Part shown: positions 25,103-32,068 of the stretch, in pieces
How the letters are laid out: each line of letters starts with the position of its first letter
Numbering within the stretch: position 1 is the first letter of the stretch
Source of the DNA: Candidatus Zhuqueibacterota bacterium
GTDB lineage: Bacteria > Zhuqueibacterota > QNDG01 > JABMRT01
DNA: 35,153 bases
Assembly (NCBI GenBank): GCA_013202295.1
Contig: JABMRT010000172.1
Span: 1-35,153 of the forward strand
Direction: 5' to 3'
Notes under the pieces: generated by a model
The model's database searches: none
Told to the model about the DNA's origin: nothing
Seen by the model: only the letters and a program-made list of their open reading frames with translations
Made by a program: the position numbers and the translations under genes

Positions 25103-26346
25103 GCGCGCAGTTTCCTTTCAAAGAACAGAAACGAGAGGCCATTCAATAAAAGGCCAATCCCGCCGAGCACTGCCAAATTGATCCAAATGGAAGCAATCCC
25201 CAGGTTTTCAACAAAGAGTTTTTTAACAGCATCCTGCCCCCAATACACAGGAGAAGTGAATGAAATGGGTCTCATGAACTGGGGCAGTTGCTCCGCTTGT
25301 ATCATGGCCCCCCCGAATAATCCAAAAAATATAATGCATGCCGGAGCGATTGCCGAAGCTTGCGATCGATTCGCGGCCAGGCTGTAAATCATTCCAATAA
25401 TACCGGTAAGGCTTGTGAGTAAAACCAGGATGAGCAACAGAAAGGGAGGCACCAGGTAAAGTGGCAATCGAATCCCAAAAAGAATAATGGCGATGATCCA
25501 GACAAGCAGATAAGAAACAAGGCCCACTATATAGATAAAGGACAACTTAGAAATTACATATGTGAACGGCCGGATGGGACCAGAGAGCAATCGGTATGCG
25601 GTCTGATTGTCCTGTTCCACGAAAAAGTCGCGCGCCAGTGCTTCCATCATGAACAGGAGTGAAAAGATGGAAATGCCTGCAAGCAAATAAATATATAAAA
25701 CCGATGCGGACATGGGGTCTTTCTCTTCTTCGACATCTGCGGTTTCAATGGCAATGGCGGGTGGAAAAAGGATATCTTCAACCCGTTTGATCAGGTGATA
25801 CGTATTGATTGCCATGATAGCCATTTGCGCATCTGACATTTCGGTATCTGAATCGATGGATTTTCTGATCTGACGAATTTGTTTTGATGATAATCGAACA
25901 AAGCGGTCTGACATCTCGGCAAGAATGGTGATGGTTTCTTCTGCGATTTTCGGTGCGAATGATTCGCTTGGATTCTTCACCAATTCCAAATGAGTTTGTT
26001 CTTCATCCAGTAAGGCATCACCAAATCCCTTCGGGATGATCAGAAGCGCTGAGGCCTTGCCCTCATCCATCATTTGTCGGCCTGTGCCTGAATCCACCGC
26101 CGTGACCTGAAACATCTTTGCCATTTCGCCTCGTCCAAATGCACCGAGGATGAATTCTGAGACGAATGTATCGTCGTGATCCTCAGTTAATAAACTGATC
26201 TGGATGGCGGGTGCATCATCCGATTTGGGACCGAATATCATCCCTAACAACAACGCGAAAAGTATTGGCAGCAGAGTGAGTGTGATGAATCCCGTCGGAT
26301 TTTTTAACCGGAGGAGCAAATCCTTTTTTATGAGTTTCCAGATCAA
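25099..26346 (-). CDS. ABC-2 type transporter permease (first subunit)
   Basis: 415 residues with the same architecture as the next permease: helix 1 FITLTLLPILFALLLGMIFG, an extracytoplasmic domain about 40-225, then a cluster of helices from ASVLYIYLLAGISIFSLLFMM to the C-terminus. The domain contains a SALLIIPKGFGDALL segment equivalent to the LLTIPKNFTNRLL of its partner, so the two are paralogous. Overlaps the upstream ATPase gene by four bases (26343-26346). ABC-2 exporters move drugs, lipids, polysaccharides or peptides; the cargo is not identifiable from the permeases. Confidence 0.9.
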   Translation of the reverse strand: MIWKLIKKDLLLRLKNPTGFITLTLLPILFALLLGMIFGPKSDDAPAIQISLLTEDHDDTFVSEFILGAFGRGEMAKMFQVTAVDSGTGRQMMDEGKASALLIIPKGFGDALLDEEQTHLELVKNPSESFAPKIAEETITILAEMSDRFVRLSSKQIRQIRKSIDSDTEMSDAQMAIMAINTYHLIKRVEDILFPPAIAIETADVEEEKDPMSASVLYIYLLAGISIFSLLFMMEALARDFFVEQDNQTAYRLLSGPIRPFTYVISKLSFIYIVGLVSYLLVWIIAIILFGIRLPLYLVPPFLLLILVLLTSLTGIIGMIYSLAANRSQASAIAPACIIFFGLFGGAMIQAEQLPQFMRPISFTSPVYWGQDAVKKLFVENLGIASIWINLAVLGGIGLLLNGLSFLFFERKLRA

Positions 26347-27269
26347 TCTCTCAGCTCCCTTCCGGTCAGTTTGATGAAGACCGAATCCAGACTGGGCTCG
26401 TTGATGGAGAGATTGTCGATTTCAAATCCGGACTTGATCAGGGTTTCGAGAAACTCACCAGTTCCATATTCCACAGGAAGACTGTACACCACTTCATTCT
26501 CGGCAATTGAGATCAGTGCCAGCTCCTTTAATTTGTTGGGTAAGCTCTCCGCAATCAACTTATCAAAGGATCCCATTACGCGGAGTAGACGATTCTCGCC
26601 CACGATCTGTTTGATCTCATCCTGAGAGCCTATCGCGAGGATACGGCCATGGTCCATGATGGCCAGCCGGTTGCATAACATTTCGGCTTCATCCATATAA
26701 TGTGTTGTATACAGAATGGTTGTGCCCTCTTTGGCGATATCCTTCACCGTGTCGAGCATGTTATGCCGGGCTTGTGGATCGATTCCGACAGTGGGTTCAT
26801 CCAGCAGCAGCAACTTGGGTTGGTGGATCAATCCCACGGCCATGTTGAGCCGGCGTTTCATTCCGCCTGAATAGGTTTTTACACGATCCTTGGCCCTTTC
26901 GGTGAGTCCTGTAACTTCGAGTAGTTGCTCAATCCGACTTTTAAGCTCCTGCTTTTTCATCTGGTACAAGGATCCCCAGAAACGAAGATTTTCAATCGCA
27001 TTCAGATCCTCATAGAGTGCGACTTCTTGCGGAACCACACCAAGGTGTTTACGAACTGTATCACCAGCTTGGTGCATGTCTAGACCATCCAGCTCAATGT
27101 TGCCAGCATCCGGTTTGACGAGTGAACAGATCATGTTGATGGTGGTTGTCTTGCCTGCCCCATTCGGGCCAAGAAGCCCAAAGATTTCACCTTCATTCAC
27201 TTCGAAAGCGATGTGATCCACCGCCAATAATTGACCATAACTTTTTGTCAGATTGGTTATTTTAAGCAT
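26343..27269 (-). CDS. ABC transporter ATP-binding protein of the ABC-2 exporter
   Basis: 308 residues. Walker A GPNGAGKT (34-41), Q-loop Gln81 (VVPQE), signature YSGGMKRRL (133-141), Walker B LLLLDEPT (153-160), D-loop VGIDPQARH and switch His190. The C-terminal roughly 90 residues are the regulatory extension common in DrrA/YbhF-like ATPases. First gene of the minus-strand operon; GGAGAAGG (complement of 27271-27278) precedes the ATG. It couples by ATGA overlap to the two permease genes. The closest general comparison is multidrug or lipid exporters with one ATPase and two permeases, but the linked radical SAM and flippase-like genes are not part of standard drug pumps. Confidence 0.93.
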   Translation of the reverse strand: MLKITNLTKSYGQLLAVDHIAFEVNEGEIFGLLGPNGAGKTTTINMICSLVKPDAGNIELDGLDMHQAGDTVRKHLGVVPQEVALYEDLNAIENLRFWGSLYQMKKQELKSRIEQLLEVTGLTERAKDRVKTYSGGMKRRLNMAVGLIHQPKLLLLDEPTVGIDPQARHNMLDTVKDIAKEGTTILYTTHYMDEAEMLCNRLAIMDHGRILAIGSQDEIKQIVGENRLLRVMGSFDKLIAESLPNKLKELALISIAENEVVYSLPVEYGTGEFLETLIKSGFEIDNLSINEPSLDSVFIKLTGRELRD

Positions 27270-27300
27270 GCCTTCTCCAGAAGAAAATGTATTTGGTGAT

Positions 27301-27339
27301 TCGGAAATCTAATATCCGAAAAATATAGATTCTAATCAA
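27301..27339 (-). promoter_or_regulatory. Candidate promoter and operator of the ABC/radical SAM operon
   Basis: On the minus strand, TTGATT (complement of 27334-27339), a 17-bp spacer and GATATT (complement of 27311-27316). An inverted repeat TCGGA (27301-27305) / TCCGA (27315-27319) overlaps the -10. A second imperfect repeat, AATCTAATAT (27306-27315) / ATATAGATT (27323-27331), lies in the spacer. Such overlap is typical of a repressor site, but no regulator can be assigned. Confidence 0.4.
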
Positions 27340-27731
27340 GTTATAAACGGGTGTTATTATTAAAACGAAAACTAAGCTGTTTTGTTACAATGAGATTGAA
27401 TTCTATCATTTGGTGAATTTTTATGCCTACATTTATTGTTACTCACTGACACTGAGTTAGACACAAATAGTAGATGTGAATTATCTGAGTTCGGTATGGA
27501 TGTACTCTATGATTATTTAATGAAATTTTTAACTTCAGTCCAAAGCGTTTGGGGAAAATTTATTACATCCGGATCTTTTAACCTAGATGACCAGAGATGG
27601 ACTGCCCATCCACACTTTCTTTAAATGTGAACTCACCTTTCCGTCGGGCCACGTTGCTGGAAGACGGTTGGACACCAAGAGAAGCCGTTGGATTGATGTG
27701 TCGTCAGAGTCAGGTACGATATTGGATCCAA
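27340..27731. other. Gene-poor region between the ABC operon and the zinc-ribbon gene
   Basis: AT-rich, with no gene that I trust. An open frame from TTG 27436 to 27624 has no recognisable motif. A short frame at 27627-27764 has HTH-like character. The region could hold the decayed remains of a small regulatory gene. Confidence 0.45.
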
Positions 27732-27764
27732 TTAACTAAAGAAATTCTTTATCACTTGCCATAA
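27627..27764 (+). pseudogene. Possible remnant of an HTH (MerR-like) protein
   Basis: 45 codons from GTG 27627. The peptide contains EDGWTPREAVGLM followed by SQVRYWIQL, similar in pattern to MerR-type helix-turn-helix starts (TPREA..., then a VRYW wing entry). It stops soon afterwards and overlaps the end of the convergent zinc-ribbon gene by 33 bases. There is no good ribosome site. It could be a fragment of a regulator, a small ORF, or chance. Confidence 0.25.
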
Positions 27765-28250
27765 ATCTTGGAAGTAAGACAGAGCATCTGGATCTTTGAT
27801 ATATCCCGACCATAAATGCGTTGCCCATCCGATCTGACAGATGCCATATTCTGCGAGCACGACTTGCCCAATCGCTGCGTATCCGATCGCGATCTGTCCC
27901 GCAGCAAAAAAAGGAGCGAATGCAACCTGACCGAGAGCGATTAATCCCAACATAAATTGGCCGAATCCAAACAAAATACCTACACCAAATTGGGCAATGG
28001 TGATTACTCCCAAACCGTATTGACCAATGGCGATAACGCCTTTGGCTACACGTTTTCTGCCCAATTCATCTCTTCCGTAAGCGATATGAACCAATGGGTA
28101 ACCGAATATGGTCCTTTCAGATTTCCATTCTTTTCCGGTCGGTTTTCGTTTTCTCGACAGTGGTTCAGAGCAATTGGGGCAGAAGTTTGTTTCCGGATCA
28201 ACAGGGTGTTTGCATTTTGGGCAGGTTAAATTTTCCATGGTGCAATCCAT
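27732..28250 (-). CDS. Zinc-ribbon protein with regular Gln-containing hydrophobic repeats
   Basis: 172 residues, or 168 if ATG 28238 is used, which gives the more natural start MENLTCPKC; neither start has a clear ribosome site. A zinc ribbon CPKC...CPNC occupies 10-27. A basic linker follows, then about 70-142 is a hydrophobic Gly-rich repeat in which Gln recurs at 77, 87, 98, 108, 119, 129 and 139, spaced 10 or 11 residues apart, each in a context like xIGQxG or xAGQIA. The C-terminus is a short polar helix. The repeat could be membrane-embedded or a beta-solenoid. Similar zinc-ribbon plus Gly-rich repeat proteins exist in other phyla, without known function. It is monocistronic. Confidence 0.8.
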   Translation of the reverse strand: MDCTMENLTCPKCKHPVDPETNFCPNCSEPLSRKRKPTGKEWKSERTIFGYPLVHIAYGRDELGRKRVAKGVIAIGQYGLGVITIAQFGVGILFGFGQFMLGLIALGQVAFAPFFAAGQIAIGYAAIGQVVLAEYGICQIGWATHLWSGYIKDPDALSYFQDLWQVIKNFFS

Positions 28251-28515
28251 CTTTGTTAAAATTGAACTATAAAATTCGTCGATAATTAAACAGGCTCTCT
28301 GGTGAACTATTCAATCCTGTATGTATTGAGATCGATATTTGTCCGTTTCTTATGGAATTGAAAGCAATATCAATTGGAATGTGAATGCCTTAAGTTTCGA
28401 TTACAACATAGAAAAGCTTTTTTCGAATGTCAAGGTTATTTAGTATATGATATGATTCAAAATTCTCAGAATCTTTGGATTTTGTCAGGTATTCATATCC
28501 TTAATTAAAAAAGAC

Positions 28516-28544
28516 TTGATACTCGACGTCACGCGTCTTATCTT
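28516..28544 (+). promoter_or_regulatory. Candidate promoter of the PAC2 gene
   Basis: TTGATA (28516-28521), exactly 17 bp, TATCTT (28539-28544). Predicted start near 28551, about 27 nt before the ATG. Confidence 0.55.
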
Positions 28545-28557
28545 TTAAGGGGCAATA
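28540..28557 (+). repeat. Short recurrent leader element, copy 2
   Basis: ATCTTTTAAGGGGCAATA, the same as 9904-9920 except for one extra T. It starts inside the -10 hexamer of the PAC2 promoter and covers the predicted transcription start. Confidence 0.4.
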
Positions 28558-28577
28558 CACTAACACAGAGGCAATGC

Positions 28578-29528
28578 ATGGATGATCTTATCCGCCACGC
28601 GGAAACACCTGAATTTCATTCTCCCTGTCTGATCGCAGCCTGGCCCGGTATGGGAAGTGTTGCGCTGACGGCTGTCCATTATCTCAAGGAAAAACTCAAG
28701 GCTACTCTGTTTGCAGAACTGGCCCCAGGAGAATATTTTCAGCCGTCCGGAGCGATCGTGAGCCAGCAAGTCATTCAGGCACCAGAGAAGGCCACAAACA
28801 AATTCTATTACTATCAGTCGCCGGACCAACAGAGGGATATCCTTTTCTTTCTTGGAAGTCTTCAACCCGTGGGCCATAAAGAGCACGAATTTGCCAGGCT
28901 GGTGCTGCAATTTGCTCAAAGCTGCGGTGTACATCAGATTTTCACGGCCGCGGCAGCTCCTTCCGATATGGATTATCGTGACAAACCCCGTGTTTTTGCA
29001 GTGCCCAATAATGAGGATGCACTAAAGCGTCTTATGGAACTACATGTTCACTTTATGACAGATGGCAATATTGCCGGATTAAACGGTCTCTTGATCAGCG
29101 TAGCCCGTGAGATGGAGATGAGCGGGATGTGTTTGCTGGGGGAGATCCCATTCTTTACAGCGCAAATTGAATTTCCCAAGGCAGCGGGTTCCATTTTAGA
29201 AGTGCTCTGCAAACTCATCGGAGTTAAGGTTGATTTTGCTGATATGGAAATGTATGCCCTACAGAAGGAAAAAGAAATCGCACCGCTCGCTGCATTGCTT
29301 GTGAGGGAAGAAGACGAGGAGGAATCCAAAGAGGATAAGGATGTTCATGAACATGAAACCGAGGAAGCGATTCCCAAATCAGTTCGAGTGCGCGTGGAGA
29401 AGATGTTCAAACAGGCTGAATTCGATGGCACATATAAAAGTAAAATGCGCCTGAAGGAAGAACTTGACCAGTGGAACCTCTTTGATGAATATCTGGATCG
29501 ATTTCTTGATTTGTTTAAAAAGAGTTGA
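28578..29528 (+). CDS. PAC2 family protein with acidic insert
   Basis: 316 residues. The PAC2 fold (named after proteasome assembly chaperone 2) covers about 8-225, with the characteristic start LIAAWPGMGSVALTAVHYL and later FTAAAAPSDMDYR, AVPNNEDALKRL, GLNGLLISVAREMEMSGMCLLGEIPF. Residues about 243-268 are strongly acidic (EEDEEESKEDKDVHEHETEE), followed by a basic helical C-terminus. In archaea and eukaryotes related proteins assist 20S proteasome assembly. Bacterial members mostly lack a proteasome in context and their role is open. No proteasome gene lies here. AGAGG at about 28565 precedes the ATG. Confidence 0.85.
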   Translation: MDDLIRHAETPEFHSPCLIAAWPGMGSVALTAVHYLKEKLKATLFAELAPGEYFQPSGAIVSQQVIQAPEKATNKFYYYQSPDQQRDILFFLGSLQPVGHKEHEFARLVLQFAQSCGVHQIFTAAAAPSDMDYRDKPRVFAVPNNEDALKRLMELHVHFMTDGNIAGLNGLLISVAREMEMSGMCLLGEIPFFTAQIEFPKAAGSILEVLCKLIGVKVDFADMEMYALQKEKEIAPLAALLVREEDEEESKEDKDVHEHETEEAIPKSVRVRVEKMFKQAEFDGTYKSKMRLKEELDQWNLFDEYLDRFLDLFKKS

Positions 29529-29596
29529 TCCAAATCAATAGTTATAAAAGCTGGGAGTTTGAATAAGATCCGGCTGATTCATCCAAATACAGAATT

Positions 29597-29634
29597 AAAA
29601 AGACCTCAAAGGTTTTAAACCTTTGAGGTCTTTT
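29597..29634. terminator. Bidirectional terminator between the PAC2 gene and tRNA-Leu
   Basis: Near-perfect palindrome: 18-base arms 29597-29614 and 29617-29634 (AAAAGACCTCAAAGG... / ...CCTTTGAGGTCTTTT) with a two-base loop. A-run and T-run flanks allow it to act on both strands. It lies 69 bases after the PAC2 stop and 9 bases beyond the tRNA 3' end. Confidence 0.92.
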
Positions 29635-29642
29635 AATTTGTG

Positions 29643-29726
29643 TGCCGAGGGAGAGACTCGAACTCTCATGGACCGAAGCCCGGGGGATTTTGAGTCCCCT
29701 GCGTCTACCAATTTCACCACCCCGGC
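29643..29726 (-). tRNA. tRNA-Leu(CAA)
   Basis: Read on the minus strand. Acceptor GCCGGGG (29726-29720) pairs with CCTCGGC with one G-T. The D-arm TGGTGAAATTGGTAGAC is typical of leucine tRNAs. The anticodon stem GGGGA/TCCCC encloses loop CTCAAAA, giving anticodon CAA. There is a long class II variable arm (CGGGCTTCGGTCC region) and a T-arm GAGAG-TTCGAGT-CTCTC. CCA is not encoded. The gene stands alone, with its own promoter and a terminator. Confidence 0.96.
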
Positions 29727-29742
29727 GAGCACAGAGCACCAC

Positions 29743-29772
29743 ATAATATATGGTTTTTTTGTAAAATGTCAA
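29743..29772 (-). promoter_or_regulatory. Promoter of tRNA-Leu
   Basis: Minus strand: consensus TTGACA (complement of 29767-29772). The -10 is either TATATT (complement of 29745-29750, 16-bp spacer) or TATTAT (complement of 29743-29748, 18-bp spacer). The start would fall about 10 bases before the mature tRNA. Confidence 0.7.
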
Positions 29773-29855
29773 GTAGAAAGTCGCCCGGAAAGCCCTTGAC
29801 ATTCCCCCCTGAATTCTCGAAATTATAAGGCAATAAATCGCATTAAGATCAATCC

Positions 29856-29872
29856 GGGAGGGATCATTTTTG
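29856..29872 (+). promoter_or_regulatory. Strong ribosome site fixing a TTG start for the DUF4416 gene
   Basis: GGGAGGG at 29856-29862, seven bases before TTG 29870. No in-frame ATG occurs earlier, and the protein's conserved start (PAKPICAILWS) follows within ten residues. The site therefore decides for TTG. A TTGACA at 29796-29801 with TATAAG at 29824-29829 may be the promoter, but the 22-bp spacing is too long for certainty. Confidence 0.75.
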
Positions 29873-30397
29873 GGTACGCTTCACGACCCTATACCCGCAA
29901 AACCAATCTGTGCCATACTTTGGTCGCCAGAAGCATCCATGACTGATCTCCGTAAGGATCTGGAGTCGCTTCTAGGGACGGTCGAAAGCGAATCCGCTGT
30001 GTTTTTATTTGATTACACAGATTATTATCACAGGGAAATGGGAACGGATCTGCAAAAACAATATTTGAGTTTCAAGACCTTGATGCATCCAGAAGATTTG
30101 CCTGGACTAAAAATGAAGACCAATGTGCTTGAATCCCAATGGTCCGAACAGAATAAACGCCGAATCAATCTGGATCCCGGATATATCACTGCAGCAAAAC
30201 TCGTACTCGCATCCACCAAAGATTTCGCGCATCGGGTTTATCTTGGTGATCAGATTTACGGGGATGTACAACTCCGTTTCATGCGGGGCAAATTTCATTT
30301 TTCAGAATGGACCTATCCAGATTATCAAACCGAATTGGCCCAGAAATATTTTTCCACAGTTCGTGAACGATTTAATGAGCAGGATAAAACCATATGA
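29870..30397 (+). CDS. DUF4416 family protein
   Basis: 175 residues from a TTG start. DUF4416 hallmarks are FDYTDYYHREMG (47-58), INLDPGYITAAKLVLASTKD (99-118), HRVYLGDQIYGDVQLRF (121-137) and WTYPDY (147-152). The protein is soluble, without a signal peptide. The family has no known biochemical function. Its stop overlaps the purM start as ATGA (30394-30397), so translation is coupled. The close link to a purine biosynthesis gene is suggestive but not proof of a nucleotide-related role. Confidence 0.88.
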   Translation: MGTLHDPIPAKPICAILWSPEASMTDLRKDLESLLGTVESESAVFLFDYTDYYHREMGTDLQKQYLSFKTLMHPEDLPGLKMKTNVLESQWSEQNKRRINLDPGYITAAKLVLASTKDFAHRVYLGDQIYGDVQLRFMRGKFHFSEWTYPDYQTELAQKYFSTVRERFNEQDKTI

Positions 30398-31401
30398 GTA
30401 AAGGCATTGGATACAAAGACGCTGGCGTGGATATTAAAGCCGGGGAAGAAGCAGTTCAACGGATTAAATCACATGTGCGATCGACATTCACCCCTCAGGT
30501 TTTGACTGATATTGGCAAGTTTGGCGGGTTCTATCAGCTGGATCTGTCCAAATACACCCAACCGGTTCTGGTCTCCTCTGTCGATGGCGTGGGCACCAAG
30601 CTGAAAGTTGCATTCATGATGGAAAAGCACGATACCATTGGTGAGGATCTGGTCAATCATTGCATCAATGATATTCTTGTCGGCGGTGCGCGTCCGCTCT
30701 TTTTTCTGGATTATATCGGTACCGGAGTTCTCCAACCTGCTGTGGTGGAGCAAATCATACAAGGCATGGTGCGGGGCTGCAAGCAGGCAGGATGCGCGCT
30801 TGTGGGTGGGGAAATGGCTGAGATGCCGGGATTTTATCAGGCTGGAGAGTATGATGTGGCTGGATCCATCGTCGGCATGGTTGAGAAATCCAAAGTGATT
30901 CAAGGAAATGCAATCCAATTAGGCGATGTGCTCATCGGTTTGCCCTCTACCGGTCTGCATACGAATGGATACTCACTCGCACGGAAAGTACTGTTCGAAG
31001 TGGCGGGATTGTCTGTCCACGATCAGCCTGATGAATTGGATCAATCCGTGGGTGAGGCACTCCTACAAGTCCACCGCTGTTATTTGCCAGTGGTTGATCC
31101 TCTGCTGGATACGTTCCCGATTAAAGGAATGTCGCATGTTACGGGTGGTGGCATTGTGGGCAATACCAGCCGTATTCTCCCAAATGGCAGATCTCTGCAA
31201 ATTAACTGGAACGCCTGGGAAATCCCCCCGATTTTTCGTCTTATTCAAAAGCTGGGACAAGTTTCGGATGAAGAGATGCGAAAGAGTTTTAATCTGGGCA
31301 TCGGGTATATCTTTATTGTCCATAAATCAGATGTGGATTCCCTCGTTGAAAGATTAAGAGGGAATGGCGAATATCCAATTCAAATCGGTGAAGTTCAATA
31401 A
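30394..31401 (+). CDS. purM: Phosphoribosylformylglycinamidine cyclo-ligase (AIR synthetase)
   Basis: 335 residues, standard PurM length. It converts FGAM to AIR with ATP, step five of purine synthesis. Features: GIGYKDAGVDIKAGEEAV at the N-terminus, VLVSSVDGVGTKLKVA (ATP and Mg site), NDILVGGARPLFFLDYIGTG, GGEMAEMPGFY, GLPSTGLHTNGYSLAR and the MSHVTGGGIVGN loop in the C-terminal domain. No other pur gene is adjacent. It sits at the head of a lipid and housekeeping series: plsY follows after 22 bases. The start overlaps the DUF4416 stop. Confidence 0.97.
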   Translation: MSKGIGYKDAGVDIKAGEEAVQRIKSHVRSTFTPQVLTDIGKFGGFYQLDLSKYTQPVLVSSVDGVGTKLKVAFMMEKHDTIGEDLVNHCINDILVGGARPLFFLDYIGTGVLQPAVVEQIIQGMVRGCKQAGCALVGGEMAEMPGFYQAGEYDVAGSIVGMVEKSKVIQGNAIQLGDVLIGLPSTGLHTNGYSLARKVLFEVAGLSVHDQPDELDQSVGEALLQVHRCYLPVVDPLLDTFPIKGMSHVTGGGIVGNTSRILPNGRSLQINWNAWEIPPIFRLIQKLGQVSDEEMRKSFNLGIGYIFIVHKSDVDSLVERLRGNGEYPIQIGEVQ

Positions 31402-31423
31402 TCCATAAAACAGGAATAATATT

Positions 31424-32068
31424 ATGATTTCATTGTTGGTCATTCTCATATTAAGTTATCTGGCCGGTGCATTTCCGACCGCGATTCTGGCAGGTCGATT
31501 GATCCTCAAAGACGATATACGCAATCATGGCAGCGGTAACGCGGGTGCAACCAATGTGTTTCGTGTCATGGGATGGGAAGCAGCACTCGTTGTTGTCCTG
31601 ATCGATATTGGCAAAGGAGTTTTGGCCACACTTCTTATCTCCAGCCTTGTGATTGACACGCCGCTGCTCAGCCCGCCCATGATGAAAATGTGTGCAGGTT
31701 TCGCTGCCATCATCGGCCATATCTGGACCGTGTTCGCTGGATTTCGCGGGGGAAAGGGTGTCGGTACAGCATTTGGTGTGCTGGTTAGTCTGGCGCCGAT
31801 TCCCAGCCTGATCGCTCTGGCTGTTTGGCTAATCCTGGTATTCACCACGAAAATTGTCTCCGTGGGCTCCATATCAGCCGGTATATCTCTGCCTGTTTCA
31901 TTAATCCTCCAACGGCAGTTTTTCAAGCCGGAACTCCACATTGGACTGATCATCATGGGGCTTATCCTCGGATTGCTTATCGTAGTGACGCATAGACCGA
32001 ATATTCAACGCCTAATCAAAGGTGAAGAGAATAAATTCGGATCTTCTAAAAAGAAGGAGACTGCGTGA
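31424..32068 (+). CDS. plsY: Glycerol-3-phosphate acyltransferase
   Basis: 214 residues with about five membrane helices. PlsY transfers acyl from acyl-phosphate to glycerol-3-phosphate at the inner membrane, the first step of phospholipid synthesis. Family motifs: GSGNAGATNVFRVMG (36-50), GHIWTVFAGFRGGKGVGTAFG (98-118) and a C-terminal THRPNIQRLIKGEENK with His. An AGGAA site precedes the ATG. The stop overlaps the gpsA GTG start by four bases, coupling acyltransferase and substrate supply. Confidence 0.96.
   Translation: MISLLVILILSYLAGAFPTAILAGRLILKDDIRNHGSGNAGATNVFRVMGWEAALVVVLIDIGKGVLATLLISSLVIDTPLLSPPMMKMCAGFAAIIGHIWTVFAGFRGGKGVGTAFGVLVSLAPIPSLIALAVWLILVFTTKIVSVGSISAGISLPVSLILQRQFFKPELHIGLIIMGLILGLLIVVTHRPNIQRLIKGEENKFGSSKKKETA

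Larger units (their letters stand above)
28251..28577. other. Divergent intergenic region
   Basis: 327 bp, AT-rich, between the minus-strand zinc-ribbon gene and the plus-strand PAC2 gene. It contains the PAC2 promoter candidate (28516-28544) and the second copy of the TTTAAGGGGCAATA element. I see no ORF or structured RNA. Confidence 0.5.

Noticed and set aside
21134-27269. Reading the ATPase plus the radical SAM/ABC genes as a single defence island
   Set aside because: The genes are convergent, not co-transcribed, and no nuclease, toxin or nucleotide cyclase is present.
27436-27624. 62-codon plus-strand frame from TTG in the intergenic region
   Set aside because: No ribosome site, no motif and a non-ATG start in AT-rich DNA. 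Probably chance.
29542-29802. Minus-strand 86-codon frame with GGEIGRRRGLK and PRASVHESSSLSLG
   Set aside because: It runs through tRNA-Leu and the terminator. The peptide is the well-known spurious translation of a tRNA-Leu gene.
29796-29829. TTGACA...TATAAG as a sigma-70 promoter for the DUF4416 gene
   Set aside because: The spacing is 22 bp, too long for a normal promoter. It is mentioned only as an uncertain possibility.
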